A stretch of DNA of 64,000 nucleotides, from positions 1 through 64,000 of the forward strand of contig JBIKWM010000004.1 in assembly GCA_044356305.1 (NCBI GenBank), in the 5' to 3' direction. A model generated the notes under the pieces. It was not told the DNA's origin. It made no database searches and saw only the letters and a list, made by a program, of their open reading frames with translations. The position numbers were made by a program, and so were the translations under genes. Within the stretch, counting starts at the first letter, position 1; every line of letters begins with the position of its first letter. This DNA comes from JBIKWM01 sp044356305. Lineage in GTDB: Bacteria > Bacteroidota > Bacteroidia > UBA10329. Below are positions 59,813 to 64,000 of the stretch, piece by piece.

Positions 59813-61897
59813 ATGCGCCTGACTGTTTCCCTCCATGTCCCACTAATTATCATCCTGCTGATTTTCAGCTCAATAAAACAGGCCATTGCGCAGGTTGACC
59901 CAGACTCGGTGACCATAGCCCGCGACCGTTTCGGGGTGCCCCATATCTATGGCCGTACCGATGCCGATGCTGCATTCGGGTTGGCATGGGCACATTCGGA
60001 AGACGATTTCATCAGCATTCAGGAGAATCTGCTGGCCGGAAAAGGAATGCTTGGGCGGGTGAAGGGCAAGGACGGTGTACTGTTCGACTTCGGCCTGCAG
60101 TTCCTGAGTATCGACTCATTGGTTAATGCTCGTTACGAGAAGGATCTGAGCCCTGCATTCAGGAGAGTGGTGGAAGGATACGCTCAGGGCATCAATGCCT
60201 ACGCCAAGGCAAACCCCAATGAAGTGATCCTGAAAAAGGCCCTTCCGTTCACCGCCAAGGATGTGATCTGCGGATATGTGCTGAACACCACCCTGATGGC
60301 CGGAGTAGGCCTCACGCTCAAGGCTGTGACCGAGAACAAACTTGACGAGATATTCTCGCCCAACGATGTCGGATCGAATGCATTGGCCATTGCACCACAC
60401 CGCACTGACGACAGCACAGCATGGCTCGTGATCAACTCGCATCAGCCCACCGAGGGCCGCTTTGCATGGTACGAGGCCCACATACGCAGCGATCAGGGCT
60501 GGGACATCATTGGCGGACTCTTCCCTGGCGGGGTGAGCATATTCGTAGGAAGCAACCCCCACCTCGGCTGGGCACACACCAACAATTACCACACATTCGG
60601 TGATGTCTTTGTGATTGAACAGAATCCTCAGAACAGAAAACAGTACCGCTTTGATGGTAAATGGGTGAACTATCGCGAACGGAAGCTGAAGCTTAAAGTG
60701 AAGGTGGCCGGTATGGTAATCGGGGTGAAGAAGAAGGTGCAGTACACCCAGATGGGCCCAGTGATGGAGACCAAACACGGCAAGTATGCCATCCGGTTTC
60801 CATCATACACCGACATACGCGCTGCCGAACAATGGTACCGCATGAACAAGGCGACCGACCTGAATCAGTTCGAGGCCGCCATGCGCATGCACGCACTGCC
60901 GCTGTTCAACACCGTGTATGCCGACAAGGATGGGAACATCTTCCTCAATTCGGGTGGCAAAGTGCCTGTGCGCGACACCACACTGAACTGGAAAGTGCCA
61001 ATCCGTGACTGTAGCAGTTCTTACTGCTGGAATGAGATCATCCCGTTCGATGCCATGCCTATGGTGAAGAACCCTGACTGCGGCTACGTTTTCAATGCCA
61101 ATGGCACTCCTTTGAGCGCCACAGGCGAGGAGTGCAATTACCGCAAGTATTTTCTCGGACTCCAGTTATTCGATTACAACAGGAATGAGCTTTTCCGCAA
61201 GCGGATGGAAGGCCACAAAGGCCGCTTCTCGTGGGCTGATGTGCACAGGATCAAGTTCGATAAAGGATATCTTGATGATGGCAGCTATGCCCGGAACTTC
61301 CGCCATGTCTATGAGTTGGATGAGGCCAGATACCCCGAAATTGCTCCATCAATCAGAAAACTCAAGGCGTGGAACAGACAGGGCGATGCCGACAACCCGC
61401 ACGCTGCGTTGGCCATGGTGATGCACAAACATCTGTCAGAGCGGGCCGGGATGCCGTTCGGATTCCTGATGATCAGCAAACAGCCCGTATCTGAGTCCGA
61501 TGCGGTATGGGCCATTGGCGAGGCCCAGAAGTTCCTACAGAGCACCCACGGCACCATTGATGTGAAATTGGGCGATGTGCAACGCCATATCAGAGGCCAA
61601 GTGAACATACCTGCCAGTGGCCTGCGCGAGGTGCCCCGTGCCACCGACAGCAGTCTGCACGACAAACGCAAGGGCATCTACCGCACCCACGGTGGCGATG
61701 GGTACATACAGATGACGCGGTTCTCGGCTCATGGCCCCGAAGTACTGAGCATCAATGCATTCGGTGCTTCAGCCAAACCCGAGAGCCCACACTATACCGA
61801 TCAGATGATCATGTTCCAGAACGAGGAGTTCAAAAAGATGACCTTTGATTGGGATGAGATAAGGCGGGAGGCCGAGAGGGTATATCATCCGAAGTGA
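59813..61897 (+). CDS. Penicillin acylase family protein (N-terminal nucleophile hydrolase)
   Basis: A 694-residue precursor. A signal peptide (MRLTVSLHVPLIIILLIFSS ... QAIAQ) directs export to the periplasm. The catalytic serine follows a glycine in DVGSNALAI (about residue 189), where the family undergoes autocatalytic cleavage into alpha and beta chains. The alpha-chain start (VTIARDRFGVPHIYG) and downstream GWAHTNNYHTFGD and GKVPVRD motifs are conserved. The family includes penicillin and acyl-homoserine-lactone acylases; which substrate is used here cannot be told. The ATG at 59813 gives the signal peptide. Confidence 0.92.
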   Translation: MRLTVSLHVPLIIILLIFSSIKQAIAQVDPDSVTIARDRFGVPHIYGRTDADAAFGLAWAHSEDDFISIQENLLAGKGMLGRVKGKDGVLFDFGLQFLSIDSLVNARYEKDLSPAFRRVVEGYAQGINAYAKANPNEVILKKALPFTAKDVICGYVLNTTLMAGVGLTLKAVTENKLDEIFSPNDVGSNALAIAPHRTDDSTAWLVINSHQPTEGRFAWYEAHIRSDQGWDIIGGLFPGGVSIFVGSNPHLGWAHTNNYHTFGDVFVIEQNPQNRKQYRFDGKWVNYRERKLKLKVKVAGMVIGVKKKVQYTQMGPVMETKHGKYAIRFPSYTDIRAAEQWYRMNKATDLNQFEAAMRMHALPLFNTVYADKDGNIFLNSGGKVPVRDTTLNWKVPIRDCSSSYCWNEIIPFDAMPMVKNPDCGYVFNANGTPLSATGEECNYRKYFLGLQLFDYNRNELFRKRMEGHKGRFSWADVHRIKFDKGYLDDGSYARNFRHVYELDEARYPEIAPSIRKLKAWNRQGDADNPHAALAMVMHKHLSERAGMPFGFLMISKQPVSESDAVWAIGEAQKFLQSTHGTIDVKLGDVQRHIRGQVNIPASGLREVPRATDSSLHDKRKGIYRTHGGDGYIQMTRFSAHGPEVLSINAFGASAKPESPHYTDQMIMFQNEEFKKMTFDWDEIRREAERVYHPK

Positions 61898-61990
61898 CGG
61901 GGTCAGTCTGAGATCAGCGATACGGAGGAATAGGAAATGCTCCCCTGACAGAGTGATTCAGGCGCAAAATGACAGGGATATCTGAATGCG

Positions 61991-62398
61991 CTATCTGATT
62001 CCTAGAGCCTTATGCCCAGCCATGCCGGCCACTGCCGTGAGGACAATGCCCCAAGGAAGATCCACAAGAACCAATTGGACGGGAAAGCCACTGATCATGG
62101 CCAGATTGGTGATATCGCAAGCGGCATAGGCCACGAGACCGAACAGTGCACCACTCAGACACGCGTGGTGCCAGGATGAGCCTGCCTCGCGCCACACCAC
62201 AAAATACTGGATGCCAAAGAGGTAAATGAGGTAGAACATGGCTGCGGCCGCCCAGTCGGTATCAACACGGAGCAAAGGCCCCAACTGACCGGCATAGAAC
62301 CCGCGGGCCATAACACCTAGCCAGAGCAGGTCGAGTACGGTAAAAACCAGTGCGGTCACGGCAAAGGCACGCAGTCGTTGGCTGTTGTTCAATGGCAT
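61991..62398 (-). CDS. DUF2177 family membrane protein
   Basis: A 135-residue membrane protein with four hydrophobic helices. The DUF2177 signature is clear: FTVLDLLWLGVMARGFY at the start, FYLIYLFGIQYFV, GALFGLVAYAACDITNLAM and a final DLPWGIVLTA. The family's function is unknown. A TATCTTCG box lies 4 nt before its ATG. Confidence 0.9.
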   Translation of the reverse strand: MPLNNSQRLRAFAVTALVFTVLDLLWLGVMARGFYAGQLGPLLRVDTDWAAAAMFYLIYLFGIQYFVVWREAGSSWHHACLSGALFGLVAYAACDITNLAMISGFPVQLVLVDLPWGIVLTAVAGMAGHKALGIR

Positions 62399-62757
62399 GT
62401 CACGAAGATACTAGGCGCATTATTCTCGATTCATTTGAATTGCACTGGCTGCCCATATGGCCTTCAGAACCGGTATGTAATGTTCGAAAAGAATGAGAAC
62501 GAAACGAGCGTTGGCAGTATTCCAAAAAGAGGGGCCAGAGATGAATGCCGTTCTCATCGGCCAAAGTTACTTTCCTGAAATCTCAAGAAACTCCAGGGCA
62601 GTAGATAGGCTGAACAGATCCGCATTGACCATTCATGAGTCCATCCATGGCCGAAAGCCATTGAGAATTGCTTGCCTTCGGCCTGTTCGTAATTTCCTCG
62701 CAACGCCACTTATCTCAGCCATTCGACTTGGCAACTTGACACCTCAAAACAGGCACC
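62399..62757. other. Intergenic region before the symporter gene
   Basis: No gene is supported on either strand. Apart from the TATCTTCG box of the DUF2177 gene at the left end, I see no terminator, repeat or recognisable -7 box near the symporter start. Confidence 0.5.
62403..62410 (-). promoter_or_regulatory. -7-like element (TATCTTCG) of the DUF2177 gene
   Basis: One mismatch to TAnnTTTG, ending four bases (TGAC) before the ATG at 62398. This completes the group of predicted leaderless starts. Confidence 0.45.
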
Positions 62758-64000
62758 ATGCAACTCGAACTCATCGACAAGGCAGTGATCGCTGCATTCT
62801 TCATCATCTCGCTTCTGATAGGTGTTGCGGTGGCGAAACGGAGCGGTAGCAGCAGTGCCGAGTTCTTTCTGAGCGGGCGTGATATGCCTTGGTGGTTGCT
62901 GGGAATAAGCATGGTGGCAACAACCTTCAGTTGCGACACTCCGAATCTGGTCACCGACATTGTGCGAAAGAACGGGGTGGCGGGCAATTGGGCCTGGTGG
63001 GCGTTTCTCCTAACGGGCATGACCACAGTGTTCATTTACGCCCGCCTGTGGCGCAAGAGCGGTGTGCTCACTGACCTTGGTTTCTACGAACTGCGTTACG
63101 GAGGCAAGGGCGGTGCACTGCTCCGAGGGTTCAGGGCCGCTTATCTGGGTATATTCTTCAACGTGATGATCATGGCATCGGTGTCGTTGGCCGCCATCAA
63201 GATAGGGAGCATACTACTGGGACTGCAACCATGGCAGACACTGTTCTATGCGGGCACTGTGACGGTCGTCTATTCCAGTATAGGTGGGCTGCGCGGAGTG
63301 CTTTTCACTGATCTGTTCCAGTTCATCATCGCCATGATCGGGTCGGTTTGGGCCGCTGTGTATGTGCTCGGTCTGCCGCAGGTAGGCGGGCTCGATACAC
63401 TGCTTGCCATGCCCGAAGTGAGCACCCGTCTCAGTTTTTTCCCCGATTTCTCTGACCCTTCCCAATATGTGCCCCTGCTGCTGGTACCTCTTGCCGTACA
63501 ATGGTGGAGCGTGTGGTACCCGGGTGCCGAGCCCGGTGGTGGCGGTTACATCGCCCAACGCATGCTCTCGGCCCGCAACGGACGCCATGCCGTGGGCGCC
63601 ACACTGTTCTTTAACGTGGCACATTACGCTCTGCGCCCGTGGCCATGGATCGTTGTGGCACTGGCATCGGTGGTGGTATTTCCGCAACTGAGCGACATCA
63701 GGGCCGCATTCCCACTGGTGAATCCGGAACTTGTCAATGACGACCTGGCCTATCCCGCCATGCTCACATTCCTGCCATCGGGCCTTGCAGGGCTGGTGGT
63801 CGCTGCGCTTATAGCCGCCTATATGAGCACCTTGAGCACACACCTCAACTGGGGCTCATCGTACATCGTCAGCGACCTTTACGTGCGGTTCGTGGCACCC
63901 GATGCCACCGATGCCCGTCAGGTTCTGGTAGGCCGAATATCAACCGTTGTGCTCATGGCCCTGTCGGCCTTACTGGCCCTGTACATGGATAACGCACTTC
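62758..64000 (+). CDS. Sodium:solute symporter family protein (cut by window edge)
   Basis: An open frame starting at the ATG 62758 and running out of the window, giving 414 codons. It is a membrane protein with many hydrophobic helices. The start (LIDKAVIAAFFIISLLIGVA) and SAEFFLSGRDMPWWLLGISM with MVATTFSCDTPN are typical of the SSS family (SGLT type), and AAYMSTLSTHLNWGSSYI is the Na+-site helix 8 region. It imports a sugar, carboxylate or similar solute with Na+, matching the Na+-motive force made by NQR. About 100-200 residues are missing. Confidence 0.92.
   Translation, partial: MQLELIDKAVIAAFFIISLLIGVAVAKRSGSSSAEFFLSGRDMPWWLLGISMVATTFSCDTPNLVTDIVRKNGVAGNWAWWAFLLTGMTTVFIYARLWRKSGVLTDLGFYELRYGGKGGALLRGFRAAYLGIFFNVMIMASVSLAAIKIGSILLGLQPWQTLFYAGTVTVVYSSIGGLRGVLFTDLFQFIIAMIGSVWAAVYVLGLPQVGGLDTLLAMPEVSTRLSFFPDFSDPSQYVPLLLVPLAVQWWSVWYPGAEPGGGGYIAQRMLSARNGRHAVGATLFFNVAHYALRPWPWIVVALASVVVFPQLSDIRAAFPLVNPELVNDDLAYPAMLTFLPSGLAGLVVAALIAAYMSTLSTHLNWGSSYIVSDLYVRFVAPDATDARQVLVGRISTVVLMALSALLALYMDNAL

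Noticed and set aside
62493..62849. Plus-strand frame overlapping the symporter start
   Set aside because: It has no recognisable features and lies in a different frame over the well-conserved start of the symporter.
1..64000. CRISPR arrays, transposases, integrases, restriction or defence systems
   Set aside because: None was seen on either strand. The repeats at 17.6-18.2 kb lack the regular spacer pattern of a CRISPR array.

Overview
The window comes from a Bacteroidota chromosome, most likely a relatively GC-rich member of the Flavobacteriales or a close relative. The evidence is two secreted proteins with type IX secretion (T9SS) C-terminal sorting domains, a PorP/SprF-like protein with an OmpA partner, a DUF5686/CarboxypepD_reg protein, a GH97 glycosidase, a complete Na+-NQR operon, very few Shine-Dalgarno sequences, and many copies of the Bacteroidota -7 promoter element TAnnTTTG in front of genes. 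There is no rRNA, CRISPR array, transposase or prophage. One tRNA (Leu, UAG) is present.

Layout. 1-4.2 kb: a cut secreted-protein gene, cinA, and a GH97 glycosidase coupled to a cysteine-rich protein. 4.4-7.3 kb: HAD-like protein, methionine aminopeptidase, a methyltransferase with a cysteine motif, and a class-I glutamine amidotransferase-like hydrolase. 7.4-9.5 kb: paaZ. 9.6-13 kb: a very large Asp-box/PKD T9SS cargo protein. 13.1-17.3 kb: recR, a DUF4286 gene and rsmA in a tightly overlapping set, then mgtE and a quinone-oxidoreductase-like gene. 17.35-18.3 kb: the one long island without a gene, filled with several kinds of repeat. 18.3-23.3 kb: a small monooxygenase-fold protein, an enoyl-CoA hydratase, a divergent MFS transporter and paaABCD for aerobic phenylacetate degradation. 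23.4-27.4 kb: an operon of an M43 metalloprotease, a PorP/SprF protein and an OmpA/TPR protein. 27.5-35.7 kb: DUF1295 membrane protein, twin small cysteine-rich lipoproteins, trigger factor, tRNA-Leu, a lipoprotein, corA, DUF5686 and tatC. 35.7-43 kb: PepSY-like protein, RNA-binding protein, lipoproteins, an FG-GAP/ASPIC T9SS cargo protein, a VOC protein, an agmatinase-type ureohydrolase and HU. 43-50.4 kb: fmt, MATE and rlmI in one overlapping operon, efp-lpxD, and a 7TM-HD phosphodiesterase. 51.5-57.7 kb: nqrABCDEF. 57.8-64 kb: rlmB, a FIST sensor protein divergent from a penicillin-acylase-family enzyme, a DUF2177 protein and a sodium:solute symporter cut by the right edge.

How the genes work together. 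PaaABCD and PaaZ, with the neighbouring hydratase, account for the epoxidation and ring-opening part of phenylacetyl-CoA catabolism, but the reductase PaaE and the ligase PaaK are not here. The NQR complex supplies sodium-motive force, consistent with the Na+-coupled symporter at the right edge. TatC, trigger factor, the PorP/OmpA pair and the cargo proteins illustrate the secretion systems of the group.

The most unusual signal is regulatory. At least nine genes have a -7-like box ending only 4-5 nt before the start codon, which predicts leaderless or nearly leaderless mRNAs. In three of them that box is built into the T-tract of the terminator of the gene upstream. No wholly new multi-gene system could be demonstrated from sequence alone.
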